Below, one piece after another: positions 12,057 through 12,255 of a DNA stretch of 12,255 nt. The notes under the pieces were generated by a model, which worked only from the letters and a program-made list of their open reading frames with translations, did no database searches and was not told the DNA's origin. Both the position numbers and the translations under genes were made by a program. Each line of letters opens with the position of its first letter. The stretch's first letter is position 1. The stretch comes from Bacillota bacterium. Lineage in GTDB: Bacteria > Bacillota > UBA994. The DNA lies in the NCBI GenBank assembly GCA_018725535.1, contig QLUS01000041.1, positions 1 through 12,255 on the forward strand. Direction: 5' to 3'.

Positions 12057-12255
12057 GCTTTCATCGAAATAGTCGCTATCAATCTTCTTTACCGGATACA
12101 AAGACACAGTGGAAACGCCTACATCATGTTCACTCATCAAATTTGTGAGCTGTTCGCCATCAATCAAAACGATCTTGCTGCCAATTTGAGAAACATAGGT
12201 TCGCGCGTCTTCGGTGAATCGGGAAGTCGTAATGAAGATTCCTTTATTTGCTCTT
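12051..12255 (-). CDS. Mrr-type restriction endonuclease, C-terminal part (partial), integron cassette
   Basis: About 67 residues are visible before the TAA at 12053-12051; the gene enters from the right edge. They include KGIFITTSRFTEDARTYV, then SKIVLIDGEQLTNLM and a tail with VKKIDSDYFDE. This is the C-terminal pattern of the Mrr catalytic domain (PF04471-type), in which a G-x-F-x-TTS-x-FT segment follows the PD-(D/E)XK core. The catalytic D-x-QAK residues should lie outside the window. Mrr enzymes cut modified DNA. The stop codon lies inside the attC B core (ATCTAAC), confirming the cassette boundary. Confidence 0.85.
   Translation of the reverse strand, partial: RANKGIFITTSRFTEDARTYVSQIGSKIVLIDGEQLTNLMSEHDVGVSTVSLYPVKKIDSDYFDESI

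Larger units (their letters stand above)
10964..12255 (-). mobile_element. Integron gene-cassette array without visible integrase (CALIN-like)
   Basis: Three promoterless genes in one orientation are separated by two attC recombination sites (11303-11383 and 11994-12056), each located between a stop codon and the next start. No intI or attI is visible here. The array ends on the left at a tRNA-Leu-like 3' end and continues past the right edge. The cargo (Mrr-type endonuclease, GIY-YIG protein, SUFU protein) is of the variable kind usual for cassettes. Confidence 0.75.

Noticed and set aside
11981..12082. N-terminal extension of the GIY-YIG gene to 12082.
   Set aside because: The extra residues are a readthrough of the attC site and overlap the end of the Mrr gene.

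Overview
The window comes from a low-to-mid GC, probably anaerobic and endospore-forming Firmicute, most likely a Clostridia/Peptococcaceae-type genome. The reasons are a sporulation-associated ytxC next to thrS, a T-box leader with a threonine specifier, strong AGGAGG ribosome binding sites, the infC-rpmI-rplT order with an ATT start on infC, and a remnant of an oxygen-sensitive hybrid-cluster protein. Every gene I support lies on the minus strand, so transcription runs from right to left.

Positions 1-4448 are a translation and potassium operon. A near-consensus promoter (TTGACA, 18 bp, TATAAT; 4419-4448) and a leader of about 137 nt drive infC (IF3, ATT start), rpmI (L35) and rplT (L20). 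These are followed by trkH/ktrB (K+ channel subunit), trkA/ktrA (RCK gating subunit) and a SpoU/TrmH-family rRNA methyltransferase. At the left edge are a second promoter, a leader with a terminator hairpin close to an SD, and the first 11 codons of another gene, which by position is probably pheS.

Positions 4459-5797 hold a decayed hcp gene of the short, class III-like type. It has three single-base frameshifts near its 3' end and no N-terminal start or first two cluster cysteines. Its 5' end abuts a 38-bp REP-like palindrome (5760-5797) that overlaps the stop codon of the neighbouring gene.

Positions 5796-10491 hold thrS with a complete T-box leader and its own promoter, an MTH1187-family thiamine-binding protein gene coupled to thrS, an MFS transporter gene upstream of thrS, and ytxC.

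Positions 10575-12255 are the accessory region and the most interesting part. A terminator that looks like a former tRNA terminator is followed by a tRNA 3' half without a matching 5' half. Next come four CTGCT boxes spaced exactly 10 bp, a 12-bp tandem repeat, a possible integrase C-terminal remnant, and a second tRNA 3' half (tRNA-Leu type, opposite orientation). That second tRNA fragment cuts off a SUFU-domain gene. To the right lies a run of integron gene cassettes: a truncated SUFU gene, an attC site, a GIY-YIG-domain gene, a second attC site, and the 3' end of an Mrr-type restriction endonuclease gene whose stop codon lies within the attC core. No integron integrase is visible, so this is a CALIN-like attC cluster (attC sites without an integrase) in an apparent Firmicute, placed at a tRNA-associated integration site. 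Its cargo families are associated with restriction, nuclease and toxin-immunity functions.
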